Shown piece by piece: positions 17,560 through 27,853 of a DNA stretch of 64,000 bases. Every line of letters starts with the position of its first letter. Within the stretch, counting starts at the first letter, position 1. The stretch is from Gemmatimonadales bacterium (GTDB lineage: Bacteria; Gemmatimonadota; Gemmatimonadetes; Gemmatimonadales; GWC2-71-9): positions 124,001-188,000 of the forward strand of contig JAHBVU010000003.1 of the NCBI GenBank assembly GCA_019637315.1, read 5' to 3'. The notes beneath the pieces are model-generated. The model was not told where the DNA came from. It searched no databases and was given only the letters and a program-made list of their open reading frames with translations. Position numbers and translations under genes: made by a program.

Positions 17560-20500
17560 ACCGACTCCTCTTCGTTGATCGGGAGGCGCACCACAAACTC
17601 CGCGCCGCCTCCTTTGGGTTCAGTCACTTCGATCTCTCCGCCTAACGCGCGTACCGAGCTCCGAACGATCGAGAGCCCGAGCCCCATCCCCCCGGTCCGG
17701 AGCCCGCTCTTGGTGCTGTAGAAGTCCTGGAATACCTGCTCCTTGAGCGCGTCCGGAACTCCGCTGCCCTGGTCTCGAACAGCGAGCCGAAAGGCGCGCT
17801 GCGCGCCATGATCCGCGACGTCAGCGGTCACAAACACCACACCGCGTGGTGGCGAAGCCTCAACGGCGTTCTGGACCAGGTTGAAGACGACCTGACGGAT
17901 CAGCGCATCCGGAAACGGCAGGATGGTCGGCGCCCCGGCGAGGTCGGCCCTGATTTCGACATCGGCGGCCCGGTTGACCTGCTTGAGCAGTTCGACCGCA
18001 TCCGTGATGGCAGTCGCTACCGACGTCTGCTCCTTGTGGGCATGCTCAGCCCGGTAGAGCCCGTACAGCTCACGCGTGACGCTCGCGATCCGGTCGATCT
18101 CACGACCGATGGCGCCGACGTACCGATGGTAGGGGTGGTCGGGCGATACGGCGTCCTTGATCAGCATGAATGAGTTCTGGATTCCAGCCAGCGGATTGTT
18201 GATCTCGTGGGCAACCCGAGCCGCAAGCCGACCCATCGTGCTCAGCGTGTCGAGTTCCTTCAGCGCGTCCTCGGCGCGCTTTCGCTCGGTCACGTCGCGC
18301 CCCTCTGCCAACAACTGCCCCACCGGGCCGTCGGAGGTCCGGATCGGCTTGACCGAGAACTCGATCGTCGCGCGACGCCCTCCGACGCCCGTGACCTCGT
18401 CCTGATACTGGATCGTCTTACCGTTTGCTGCGCTCTGACAGGCATCGGCCAGCCGGGCCCTGCCCTCTTCGTTTGCCTCAGCCCACCACGCTGTCTCCCA
18501 GAGCCTGCTGCCGCGAACGGCGTCCAGGGGCACACCGGCAAACTCGAGGGCGGTGCGGTTGGCCAGCAGCAGGCGCCCATCGAGGTCGAGCAAGGCCTGA
18601 AACTGAAAGGCACTGTCGAAGATGGTACGAAAGCGCTCTTCGCTGGTGCGCACCTGATCGACCGCGCGGCGGCGTTCGGTCACGTCGCCATGGATACCGA
18701 GCATCCGTTGGGGCGACCCCCAGCCGCTTCGCTCGGTGATCCGCGCGCGATCGATGATCCAGTGCCACTGGCCCCAGGCATCGCGAATCCGGTACTCGAG
18801 ACTCAACCCCTCCGCTCCACCGCGGAGGTAGTCGTCGACGGCGCGGCGGACCCCGTCGACGTCCTCGGGATGGATCAGGGCTTCCCACCCGGAACGGTCG
18901 GTTTCCGAGAACGGGTAGCCGAGCCCGCGCCACATCGCCCGACGAGCCATCGGTCCATCGGGCAGCTCCCATTCCCAAAGACCATCGGTTGCCGTTTCGA
19001 GCGCGCGGGTAACCTGCCGCCGCTCGACTTCACGGGCCAACCCCCATGATCGCTGCGCCAGCCGCAAGCTGACCGTCAACAACGCACTCACCACGACCCC
19101 CAGGCTCAACACGACCGCCGAAAGCGCCGATCCGGCAGAGGCCAGCATCGCACTGGTTGGAGCCGCGGTAATCGTCCACGACATCGACCCGACCGCCAGG
19201 TACGCTGCCACGCCGCGTGCCGTGACACACTCCGGTCTGGGGTCCGTCAACAGGTCGACCCCGCCGGTCGAGATCGAGAGACAGATCTCCCGGCGCGGCG
19301 CCGACAACCCGGATCGAAGCGTGGCCGCAAGATCAAAGAACCCCACCATGTCGCCCGCGCACCGGGCGTCGTCGCACGACGCGACTCTGAGCGCGAGGAA
19401 CCGTCCACCCTGGAGCAACCCGGCGGACGCTGTCTGGGCTGGATACCGGAGCAAGCGTACGGTATCGGCGACCGGCGTGATCCCCTCTTCGATGATCTGT
19501 GCGATCACCGGCGCGGCGGTCGTCGGCGCCGCCCGCCGCACCGACCCGTCCTCGCCGACCCACCCGACCGCAGCGTACACACTGCCCTCGCGAAGCGCCG
19601 CCTGTGCGTCCGCATCCCAGAGCGCCGGCACTCGGACGGCACGCCGAGCCAGGCGGTCGAGATCCTTGACCAGGCCGTCGATCTCCACCGCGATTCGCTG
19701 GCGTACCACGGTTGCCTCGACGCCGAGACGGTCCTCCAGCCGATCGGCCTCGAGACTCGTCAACGCCTTCCAGACCAACAGCGCAGTCGTCAGCCCGCCG
19801 ACGCCCACTGCCGGCGCCAGCCAGGACGGTAGCGAGCGAACCGGACGATCGTGCTCCCACGCGTACCCGACCATGCCCCAGCCGAGCAGCAGGAACGCAA
19901 TCGCCTCATACGCCGACATGCCGGCAACGACGCCGTGCCGCAGATCCGTCAGGGCGCCCGTCGCGTACCCGACCACGACCGTGCCGCCTAACGTTCCGAT
20001 CGTAGCCCCGGCAACGCCCGCAAGAATCGCCAGGGTGCTGCTACGCACCTCGGCCAGCAGTGCCAGCAGCCCGACCCCCGCCAGCGTCAGCGACAGCGCA
20101 GAGACCGCAGCCATCCGGCCCGGGATGCGCCCCGCCACCAGAGTCGGCGCTTCGCGCGGGAGGAAGATGCCATCGATCCCGAGCCCGAGACCCACGAGAT
20201 GATCGGCGAACGTCAGGAGCCCGATCAGCAGCGCAAGGCTCGCCCCGACCCTGGCGACCTCGCCGCGATCTCGCTCGAGGCCGGTCAGACCCAAACCCGC
20301 GCCAACCAGCGCTATTGCTGCATTGGGCACCAGTGGCGGATACCCGTCCAGCATGCGTACCAGACCGGGTGAGTCGATGGCCCAACCCGTCAGGACAAGA
20401 GCTCCGAGCGCGCTCACGACCCGACCCACGATGCCCGCGACGCGGCGAGGATCGTAGCGAGAGGGCAGCGTCACGCGAAAGGATCCCAGCGACAACCTCC

Positions 20501-20564
20501 CAGTTTGCGCGGTCGAGTCTGACCGATTCCGGACACCACGCCGCACCTTGCGCTCGCTCAGCAT
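17556..20564 (-). CDS. Multi-span PAS histidine kinase
   Basis: This is a 1002-residue membrane sensor kinase. About seven N-terminal membrane helices (residues ~43-262) precede an extracytoplasmic region of ~190 residues resembling a CHASE-type sensor, closed by another helix near 480. Two PAS/PAC units follow (about 505-620 and 635-745). The HisKA domain has phospho-acceptor His in LAARVAHEINNPLAG (near 786), and an HATPase domain has NLVQNAVEAS and the G-box GGMGLGLSIV. The downstream receiver protein overlaps by 4 bp. The stimulus is unknown. Confidence 0.92.
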   Translation of the reverse strand: MLSERKVRRGVRNRSDSTAQTGRLSLGSFRVTLPSRYDPRRVAGIVGRVVSALGALVLTGWAIDSPGLVRMLDGYPPLVPNAAIALVGAGLGLTGLERDRGEVARVGASLALLIGLLTFADHLVGLGLGIDGIFLPREAPTLVAGRIPGRMAAVSALSLTLAGVGLLALLAEVRSSTLAILAGVAGATIGTLGGTVVVGYATGALTDLRHGVVAGMSAYEAIAFLLLGWGMVGYAWEHDRPVRSLPSWLAPAVGVGGLTTALLVWKALTSLEADRLEDRLGVEATVVRQRIAVEIDGLVKDLDRLARRAVRVPALWDADAQAALREGSVYAAVGWVGEDGSVRRAAPTTAAPVIAQIIEEGITPVADTVRLLRYPAQTASAGLLQGGRFLALRVASCDDARCAGDMVGFFDLAATLRSGLSAPRREICLSISTGGVDLLTDPRPECVTARGVAAYLAVGSMSWTITAAPTSAMLASAGSALSAVVLSLGVVVSALLTVSLRLAQRSWGLAREVERRQVTRALETATDGLWEWELPDGPMARRAMWRGLGYPFSETDRSGWEALIHPEDVDGVRRAVDDYLRGGAEGLSLEYRIRDAWGQWHWIIDRARITERSGWGSPQRMLGIHGDVTERRRAVDQVRTSEERFRTIFDSAFQFQALLDLDGRLLLANRTALEFAGVPLDAVRGSRLWETAWWAEANEEGRARLADACQSAANGKTIQYQDEVTGVGGRRATIEFSVKPIRTSDGPVGQLLAEGRDVTERKRAEDALKELDTLSTMGRLAARVAHEINNPLAGIQNSFMLIKDAVSPDHPYHRYVGAIGREIDRIASVTRELYGLYRAEHAHKEQTSVATAITDAVELLKQVNRAADVEIRADLAGAPTILPFPDALIRQVVFNLVQNAVEASPPRGVVFVTADVADHGAQRAFRLAVRDQGSGVPDALKEQVFQDFYSTKSGLRTGGMGLGLSIVRSSVRALGGEIEVTEPKGGGAEFVVRLPINEEESV

Positions 20565-20666
20565 CAGGGCGCGTCACGGCAACCCCATGTGATCGAAGTG
20601 GCGACGGTTTGCGGCCGGAAATCTTGCACCGATTGGCGCTCGCTCCGCGCGACCGAAATCCGGCTA
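20565..20666. other. Intergenic region upstream of the kinase gene
   Basis: This is the first part of a 324-base gene-free stretch between two divergent genes. It must carry the kinase promoter on the minus strand, but I see no clear hexamer pair. The rest of the stretch is described under the promoter and candidate RNA that follow. Confidence 0.4.
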
Positions 20667-20695
20667 TTGACGTACGCTGCGCGGCTGCCTACTGT
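20667..20695 (+). promoter_or_regulatory. Promoter upstream of candidate RNA / exported protein
   Basis: TTGACG (20667-20672) and TACTGT (20690-20695) are separated by exactly 17 bases. Transcription should start near 20702, giving a 5' leader of almost 190 bases before the next ATG at 20889. Confidence 0.6.
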
Positions 20696-20701
20696 GTGAG
20701 T

Positions 20702-20820
20702 GGCAGGACAATTCGGCGGCTCGACATCAGGTCGAGCCGGCCTCATGGGCGGATCATCAGGATTCGTCTTTGGCAGGCGCGAAGTCGAGCTCTTCGGGGC
20801 TCGAATCGCGCCTTTTCCGT
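20702..20820 (+). ncRNA. Candidate small RNA or transcription-attenuating leader
   Basis: Between the promoter and the 20889 gene lie two hairpins. The first is CGGCTCGAC (20717-20725) with GTCGAGCCG (20731-20739). The second is GGCGCGA plus TCGAGC pairing with GCTCGA plus TCGCGCC (20776-20812), followed directly by TTTT and then TCCGTTTTC. The second looks like an intrinsic terminator. The unit could be a free ~115-nt RNA or a regulated leader. I match it to no known RNA family. The boundaries are inferred from the promoter and the T-run. Confidence 0.45.
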
Positions 20821-20888
20821 TTTCTGGATGTAATCGGGTTGCAGCAGGTTTTGGAGTGAAGTTTCGCCAGATTCCTCAGGAGGAGCAC

Positions 20889-21365
20889 ATGCGTATTCGA
20901 AACGTAACTGCCGTCTTCAGCGCCGCCGGCTTGCTCATCGCGGCCTCATTCGGGGCCGCCTCATGGAGCGCCACCCTCGCCGCCGTCGACGGCTCGTCGA
21001 TCGCCGGCCGAGCCACGGTTCAGAGCGCGGCCGGACCGAGCATGCCGACCGACACGACGGCCACGCCGTCGGCTGCGCAGAGTTACACCGCGACGATTTC
21101 GGTCACGGGTGGACCGGCCAACACCTCGCTCGCGTGGCAGATCCACCAGGGCCGCTGTGGCTCCGGCGGGCAGACGGTCGGTTCGGCATCGGCCTACTCG
21201 GCCTTGCGCACCGATGCGCAGGGCGCGGCCACCTCGACGGCCACCATTGCCGGTCCGCTCAGCGAAGGCAGCGAGTACGCGGTGAGCGTCCACAGCGGCA
21301 GCGCGGGCTCCCCGGCGATCGCGTGTGGCGATCTGCGAGCCAGCGCGGGCGGAACGGGCCAGTAA
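20889..21365 (+). CDS. Exported protein of unknown function
   Basis: This 158-residue protein has a signal peptide (hydrophobic core SAAGLLIAASFGAASWSA). Its mature domain is Ser/Thr/Gly/Ala-rich and predicted beta-rich (SYTATISVTGGPANTSLAWQ, YAVSVHSG), with two cysteines (GRCGSGG and IACGDL) that may form a disulfide. CAGGAGGAG precedes the ATG closely, which excludes a longer upstream frame. I recognise no family; an Ig-like or CHRD-like fold is possible. It is a single-gene unit between a candidate attenuator and a strong terminator. Confidence 0.75.
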   Translation: MRIRNVTAVFSAAGLLIAASFGAASWSATLAAVDGSSIAGRATVQSAAGPSMPTDTTATPSAAQSYTATISVTGGPANTSLAWQIHQGRCGSGGQTVGSASAYSALRTDAQGAATSTATIAGPLSEGSEYAVSVHSGSAGSPAIACGDLRASAGGTGQ

Positions 21366-21391
21366 TCGTCCGGCCCCTCGCACTGCGATGA

Positions 21392-21425
21392 ACACCGCCC
21401 CTCGGCTTCAGTCGAGGGGCGGTGT
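21392..21425 (+). terminator. Intrinsic terminator
   Basis: ACACCGCCCCTCG (21392-21404) pairs perfectly with CGAGGGGCGGTGT (21413-21425), followed by CGTTT. It ends the exported-protein transcript and may also act on the convergent kinase gene at 21486. Confidence 0.8.
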
Positions 21426-21485
21426 CGTTTCAGCCAGCCTGGTGTCGGGTCGGTGCGAAGGTGTGGCGCAGACGGTTGACGAGGG

Positions 21486-23450
21486 TCACCGCTCCGGTTC
21501 GACGGCGGTCGGGTCCGACAGTCCGGCCAGGGCGGCGCGAACATGCTCCAGGAGCACGAAGGGCGTAAAGGGCTTCCGCAGGAACCGCTGATTGTCGCGC
21601 AGCTCACCCGACAGATCGTCACCGGGGTAACCGGACATCAGTAGAACACGAAGGTTGGGGCGCTTCGTGCGAAGGCTGCGGGCCAGCTCGACACCGCTCA
21701 TCCCCGGCATGACGACGTCAGTCAGCAGCAGGTCGATCGGAAACGGCGCAGTACCCGCGAGGGTGACTCCTTCCTCGGCGTCGGCGGCCACCAGCACGCG
21801 ATAGCCCTCCCGCGCCAGCACCTTGTGGGCAATCTCCCTGAGCGCGGCCTCATCTTCGACGAGCAGGATCGTCGCCGCAAAGCGAGGCGGACCTGCCGCA
21901 TCGTGGCCTGCGGCAGCCCCGGCGGGCACGGGCGCTTCAGGCTCCGGCGCGACCCAGGCAAAGAAGACGGAAAACGTGCTACCCTTCCCTGGGGCACTTC
22001 GAACCACAAGGCCGGCGCCGCTCTGTTTGACGATTCCGTACACGCTGGCGAGCCCGAGCCCGGTGCCCCGACCGATCGGCTTGGTGGTAAAGAACGGCTC
22101 GAAAATGCGCGCCTGTGTCGCGGGGTCCATGCCCATTCCGGTATCGATGACCTCGACGACGATACACCGGCCCTGCGGCGGCGGAATCACCGCGTCGGCG
22201 AGAGGACCCGGCACGATCGTGGTACGTGCCTGGATGGTCAGCTTGCCGCCATCGGGCATGGCGTCGCGCGCGTTGACGGCAAGATTGAGCACGACCTGCT
22301 CCAGCTGGGAGGGATCGACCCGCACCTGGCCCAAGTCGCGAGGCACCTCGAGCGCGATCTCGACATGCTCTTTGATCAGTCGGCGCAGCAAGCGGGCTAC
22401 CTGGTCGAGCGACACGCTGACATCGACGAGGCGCGGCTCGACCACCTGCTTCCGGCTGAAGGCAAGGAGCTGACGGGTCAACGAGGCCGCGAGCTCGCTG
22501 GCCCGGCGGATCTGGGTCAGATCCTCGCGAACCGGATGACCCTCTTCGAGCTCTTCCAGGCCCACCTCGGTATGACCCAGGATAGTCGTAAGCAGGTTAT
22601 TGAAATCGTGGGCGACTCCGCCCGCCAACTGACCCACCGCCTCCATCTTCTGCGCCTGCGCCAGCTGTTCCTCGAGCTGAATCCGCTCGGTCTGGTCGCG
22701 CATGGTGATCACGATGCCGTGAACCGATGGCTCGTGCAACAGGCTGACGGCTACGGCCTCGATCCGGCGTGAGCTGCCATCCGGACCCGGGACGCGAACC
22801 CGGGCCAGATCGGTTTGACCAGGGCGAGCCAGCCGCTCGGACAGGAGGCGGGTGACCTCGCGCCGGCTGGTGGCCTCGACCAGGGTGGTCAGGTCCTGCC
22901 CGACCAGGGCGCTGGCCGCTCGGCCCCAGAGCGCCTCCGAGGAGGGAGATGCGTACCTGACGATGAGCTGCTCGTCGACCACCATGATGACGTCCGACGT
23001 GTGGCGCACCAAGGCGGCGATCTTGGCATCGGCCAGCAGGTTGGCCCGTTCGGCCTGGAGTTCGACGTTGTGGCGCATCGTCATCGCCTGGCGAACCACG
23101 AGCAGCAGCATCGTCAGAACCGCTCCGATGACGATGACGCCAACCCCGGTCGAGAGCTGCTCGATTCCGATCTTGAGGACGAATAACCCAATGGCCAGAA
23201 CCGCAATCCACGGGATCGGGTTGCCCCCTTCCGTCGGCCGCGCAGCCGTCAAACCGTTAAATCGAAGGCGCAGGGACTCTGCGGCAAGTACCGGAAGGAC
23301 GAAGCTGGCCAGCCCGAGCAAGACCGCCCATCTTTGCAGCGATTGATTGGATAGTGGGAACAATGCCAAGCCAAAGTTCACAACGAACCCAACTGCTGTC
23401 CAAACAACCACAAGCATGAAAGACAAAGCGTACTCTGGCGCAGGACGCCG
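21486..23450 (-). pseudogene. Hybrid histidine kinase, C-terminal part split off by an IS3 insertion
   Basis: This fragment encodes 654 residues. It has several membrane helices at the start, then a PAS domain (HTSDVIMVVDEQ...). HisKA follows with His in AGGVAHDFNNLLTTILGH, then HATPase (NLAVNARDAMPDGG, GRGTGLGLASVYG) and a C-terminal receiver domain with Asp in LLLTDVVMPGMSG. The reading frame runs open into the insertion boundary. It joins in frame to the fragment at 24760-25347 once the IS and one GAG copy are removed, giving an ~850-residue kinase. Residual expression from a TTG at 23426 or an ATG at 23417 cannot be excluded, but the first half of the membrane sensor would be missing. Confidence 0.88.
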
Positions 23451-23453
23451 GAG
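23451..23453. repeat. Target-site duplication, left copy (GAG)
   Basis: GAG directly abuts the left inverted repeat and is repeated at 24760-24762 directly after the right one. A 3-bp duplication fits IS3-family insertion. Confidence 0.8.
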
Positions 23454-23480
23454 TGAATCGCCCCGGGTTTGCAGGAGACT
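23454..23480 (+). repeat. Left terminal inverted repeat of the IS3 element
   Basis: Twenty-seven bases are the exact reverse complement of 24733-24759. The following bases diverge (CC here, GG at the other end). Confidence 0.93.
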
Positions 23481-23503
23481 CCAAAATGTGAGAGGTTGGA
23501 GTC

Positions 23504-24729
<1,226 letters not shown>

Positions 24730-24732
24730 CCC

Positions 24733-24759
24733 AGTCTCCTGCAAACCCGGGGCGATTCA
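24733..24759 (-). repeat. Right terminal inverted repeat of the IS3 element
   Basis: This is an exact reverse complement of 23454-23480 and is followed by the second GAG copy of the target duplication (24760-24762). Confidence 0.93.
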
Positions 24760-25347
24760 GAGTACAGCAAGGCTCAATCCAGCGAGAAGTACGGCCGACG
24801 TTGTCAAGACACCGAGTTCGTCCGTCGACGCAGCCCCATGGGCGGAAGGGCCGAAACGGACATACCAGACGAAGAGGACAACTGCGATTGAGATAATTCC
24901 GACATCAATTGCCAGATACTGACGACGCAAATGACTGCCAAGTGCACGTGGCCATAGAAGCAGGGCGGTCACGAGCAGCGGGCAGGCCGCCCACGCGAGC
25001 ACTCCGATAACCTGGACCAAACTTCCACGAACGCCCCCCACCACGACCAAGGCGCTACTGACCAGCCACACTAACCCTGCTGCAAAAACCACAAAGGCGG
25101 GGCGCCGGATGGGAGAACCGGGCCTCAGCGTGCGAATAGCTCGCCACCAAAAGGCGGCAATCAGTAAGTTGAACGAAACCGTTAAGGGACCGTAAGCAGT
25201 GGGCGGCAACAGGTGTGGCTGGAGGGATGCGACTGAATGGAACGCTATACCCGCGACGACCGCGAGAAAAGGAACGAGACCTCCGTTGGCTATCCAAGCC
25301 ACGAAGGACTTCCACACGGTCGCGGGCGTCATCGGGCCAGAAGGCAT
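24760..25347 (-). pseudogene. Hybrid histidine kinase, N-terminal membrane part
   Basis: This fragment codes 196 residues, with five to six hydrophobic helices (VPFLAVVAGIAFHSV, PLTVSFNLLIAAFWW, AFVVFAAGLVWLVSSALVVV and others). It ends LAGLSLAVL exactly at the IS boundary. Removal of the insertion joins this to RRPAPEYALSFMLVVV in the same frame, so the original sensor had about ten membrane segments. Start ATG 25347 is provisional; ATG 25332 is an alternative. No good ribosome site is seen. Confidence 0.82.
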
Positions 25348-25418
25348 TGCGCGGGTGCAGTTGGGGTCACCCTAGCAATCTACAATCAGCACCCGTCATT
25401 TGAATAGGATGCGCCTAG

Positions 25419-25457
25419 AGCCCCGCTCCGAACCCATTCTAGTCCGGGAGCGGGGCT
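25419..25457 (-). terminator. Hairpin after the lasso precursor gene
   Basis: AGCCCCGCTCC (25419-25429) pairs perfectly with GGAGCGGGGCT (25447-25457) around a 17-base loop. It lies 17 bases beyond the precursor stop on the minus strand and would end the lasso operon before the kinase gene. A T-run is absent. Confidence 0.6.
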
Positions 25458-25473
25458 TCAGGAGCACGCGTTC

Positions 25474-25593
25474 TCAGTTCGCGGCGCGCAGCGAAAACAT
25501 TTCCATGATCTCAGCCTTGAAGCCACCCTCGGTCTTCTCGGTCACGGAACCCATCTTGGTCACCGACGGCTTGACATACGTAAGCTTGGACAT
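25474..25593 (-). CDS. Lasso peptide precursor (A peptide)
   Basis: This 39-codon gene starts two bases after the cyclase stop, with GAGGAG about nine bases before the ATG inside the cyclase 3' end. The leader (residues 1-22) has Tyr6, Pro9, Val11, Gly15 and Thr21, matching the lasso pattern YxxPxLxxxGxxxxxTxG with Val for Leu. Thr21 is the penultimate leader residue. The inferred core is GGFKAEIMEMFSLRAAN (17 residues). An amide from Gly1 to Glu9 would close a nine-residue ring, leaving an eight-residue tail. The calculated monoisotopic mass of the cyclised core is about 1852.9 Da. Leader, spacing and neighbours all agree; ring and thread are inferred. Confidence 0.9.
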   Translation of the reverse strand: MSKLTYVKPSVTKMGSVTEKTEGGFKAEIMEMFSLRAAN

Positions 25594-25595
25594 TG

Positions 25596-27467
25596 CTACA
25601 ACTCCTCAGAAAAGTTAGGTACAGGTTGATTTGGAACCACTTTGGGCAGTTGGGCTACCTGACGCGCCCACCGCCCTGAACGCACTGCAAACCACATTTC
25701 CAGCGAGAGCGTGAAGAAGAGCGTCGTGACAAATTCCGTCGCACCGCGACGGGCCTGATCCAGCGCCTGTTTGAGCTTCTCGCGACAGACATATCCCAGC
25801 TCAGCCAGGTGCGATCCCTCCACCAGGCGCTCGAGCATCCCGTGGTGCTGCTGCAAGGACCAGATGAGCCGCCCGTCGATCGCTCCCTTGCCCGGCCGGT
25901 TCCGCACCACATCGGGCAAGGCGTCTCCCATTGCTTCGCGCAGAATCCACTTGGCGCGGCCAGGCCGGAAACGGAGCTCGAGCGGCAGCCGGAGGCAGAA
26001 CTCGACCAGCGGTCGATGCAGGAACGGATAGCGGACCTCGACCCCCTCCTCGAACACGCCTCGCTCGAGAGCCATGTCGATGCTGCCGATCTCCTCGGCT
26101 TGAAGCCGAGCATAGATCTCCCCGGGGGCGCCGTCGGCGTTGCCGGTCAGGATCCGCTCATCGAGGCGCTGCTCCCGGACCAGATCCGGAGCAAACCAGC
26201 TCGGCAGCTCGCGACCCCGAATGGCGCGGCGGCGCTTGAGCCACATCGGGCCGAGCGGCACCAGGATATGGTCGATCCCGAGTCCCCAGAACGACCGTCG
26301 TGAGGCCACCGCGAGATTGACCAGATCGCCCAACGCATCCTTGATCCTGCCGCGGACGATCCAGTCTGCGAGGTAGTCGTAGGTTCCCGCCAGATAGTTG
26401 TCGGCTCCGTAGCCGCTGAGCAGCACCTGCCCCCCGGCGTTGCGCACGACATCGCGCAGGGCCCGGTCGCGGGCATAGAAGGGCAGGAAGAGGCGGGGAT
26501 CGGAAAAGTCGGGCGGCGGCTGGCCATCGTCCTGCCAGGCGGCGTAGTCGGCGATCCGTTCGTTCCGAAGGCCGTACTGCCGAACCACCGCATCGGAATA
26601 ACGGGTCTCGTCGCCTTCGGCGAGCGAATCGACGACCGTCTGAGTGCCTGCGAGTGGCGCGACGAGCCCTTCACGCGCCAGGCCCTGGGCCATGGCCACA
26701 ACCGACGAGGAATCGAGGCCGCCCGACAACTGCGCCCAAGTCGAGACCCCATCATCCAGCTGAGCCAGCACGGCCTCACGAAAGAGCCGCCGGAACTCGG
26801 CAATCGCTTCACGCTCGCTGGGCACTGCGTCGGCCGCAACGAACTCCGCCGGATCCCAGTACCGTCGAGTCCGAACCCCCAACGCGTCCGCCGTAAGCGA
26901 GGTCCCCGGAAGCAACCGGGTGACGTCGGCAAAGACGGTCCGTTCGGTCCCCCGACGCAGCCCGAGGAGCATGTCGCCCAGGAACGACCGGTCGTAGCGT
27001 GCCGACTCGAAGCATTCGAGATGCGAACCAACCACGAGGCGATTGCCGGTGCGCTGATAGAAGAGCGTCTTGACGCCCAGCGCATCGCGAACCGCAACCA
27101 GACGATGCGCCCGGGTGTCCCACAGCACGACCGCAAAGTCGCCCACCACGTCGCGGAAGCCGGCCGTATCATGTTCGAGATAGCGCTCGATGATCAGCTC
27201 GAGATCGCCACCCCCGGTCCGAGAGCCGCCCGGACGCAACGCCGCCCGATTGGTGATGCGCGCGCTGCCCAGCGCCAGGATACCGTCCCGATGCGCGATG
27301 GCTGGACGACCAAAGCTCTCGGCGGGAACCCAGGCGGCGCCCCAGGCGCCGTGCAGCATCACCTCGGTCTGCTCCCCGGCACGCCCCACCGCGGGAAGCG
27401 CCGCAACCAGGGCATCGATGCCGACCGTGTCGCCGCTCAAGTCGACCACGCACATGAACGGATTCAT
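25596..27467 (-). CDS. Lasso peptide macrolactam cyclase (asparagine-synthetase-like, C protein)
   Basis: This 623-residue protein has asparagine synthetase B architecture: an N-terminal glutaminase-like domain (residues 1-190) and a C-terminal ATP-dependent synthetase domain with P-loop SGGLDSSSVV near residue 250. In lasso systems such proteins adenylate the ring Asp/Glu side chain so that the core N-terminus can attack it. Flanking leader peptidase, RRE and precursor genes point to the cyclase rather than true asparagine synthetase. The ATG at 27467 overlaps the B2 stop (ATGA). A second in-frame ATG four codons later would place Cys at position 2, as in AsnB, so the start deserves checking. 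Confidence 0.9.
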   Translation of the reverse strand: MNPFMCVVDLSGDTVGIDALVAALPAVGRAGEQTEVMLHGAWGAAWVPAESFGRPAIAHRDGILALGSARITNRAALRPGGSRTGGGDLELIIERYLEHDTAGFRDVVGDFAVVLWDTRAHRLVAVRDALGVKTLFYQRTGNRLVVGSHLECFESARYDRSFLGDMLLGLRRGTERTVFADVTRLLPGTSLTADALGVRTRRYWDPAEFVAADAVPSEREAIAEFRRLFREAVLAQLDDGVSTWAQLSGGLDSSSVVAMAQGLAREGLVAPLAGTQTVVDSLAEGDETRYSDAVVRQYGLRNERIADYAAWQDDGQPPPDFSDPRLFLPFYARDRALRDVVRNAGGQVLLSGYGADNYLAGTYDYLADWIVRGRIKDALGDLVNLAVASRRSFWGLGIDHILVPLGPMWLKRRRAIRGRELPSWFAPDLVREQRLDERILTGNADGAPGEIYARLQAEEIGSIDMALERGVFEEGVEVRYPFLHRPLVEFCLRLPLELRFRPGRAKWILREAMGDALPDVVRNRPGKGAIDGRLIWSLQQHHGMLERLVEGSHLAELGYVCREKLKQALDQARRGATEFVTTLFFTLSLEMWFAVRSGRWARQVAQLPKVVPNQPVPNFSEEL

Positions 27468-27853
27468 GCGAACGCCTCGGGAAACGCCACGAACTTCACC
27501 AGCTCGTCGTCGTTCTCGAGCAGGGGCCGACCGTCGAGTTCAACCCAGGCGTGGGCTCGAAACGGGTAGGGCTGCACCCCGACCCGCAGGGCCACATCAT
27601 GACCCCAGCGGCGGAGCAACAGATAGCCTGCGACCGACTGTTCCAGACAGATGGCTCGCCCGGGAAAGAACGCCGCCGCAACGGCCACGCTGCGGACGAT
27701 GTCCTCAGCAGTACCTCGGGGCGAACGACGGGCCAGCCGGGGTGCCACGCGAGTAACCCAAGCCAGCGTGCGACTGAACCCGGCGAGGCGGAGCGACAGG
27801 CGCGCCACCGACACGGTGAAGAAAGCGCTCACGAAACCCGGACGTGCGCTCAT
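27464..27853 (-). CDS. Lasso leader peptidase (transglutaminase-like B2 protein)
   Basis: This 129-residue cysteine protease belongs to the transglutaminase-like superfamily and cuts the precursor after its leader. The catalytic triad can be placed at Cys69 (RAICLEQS), His101 (FRAHAWVEL) and Asp107. GHDVALRVGVQPYPFRAHAWVELDG... is the typical lasso B2 C-terminal half. It overlaps both neighbours by ATGA: the RRE gene upstream and the cyclase downstream. Confidence 0.92.
   Translation of the reverse strand: MSARPGFVSAFFTVSVARLSLRLAGFSRTLAWVTRVAPRLARRSPRGTAEDIVRSVAVAAAFFPGRAICLEQSVAGYLLLRRWGHDVALRVGVQPYPFRAHAWVELDGRPLLENDDELVKFVAFPEAFA

Noticed and set aside
25474-25593. Alternative lasso core starting at the second glycine with an eight-residue ring to the same glutamate
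   Set aside because: The conserved penultimate leader Thr would then be at -3 instead of -2. The G1-E9 solution keeps the standard spacing, though only mass spectrometry can settle it.
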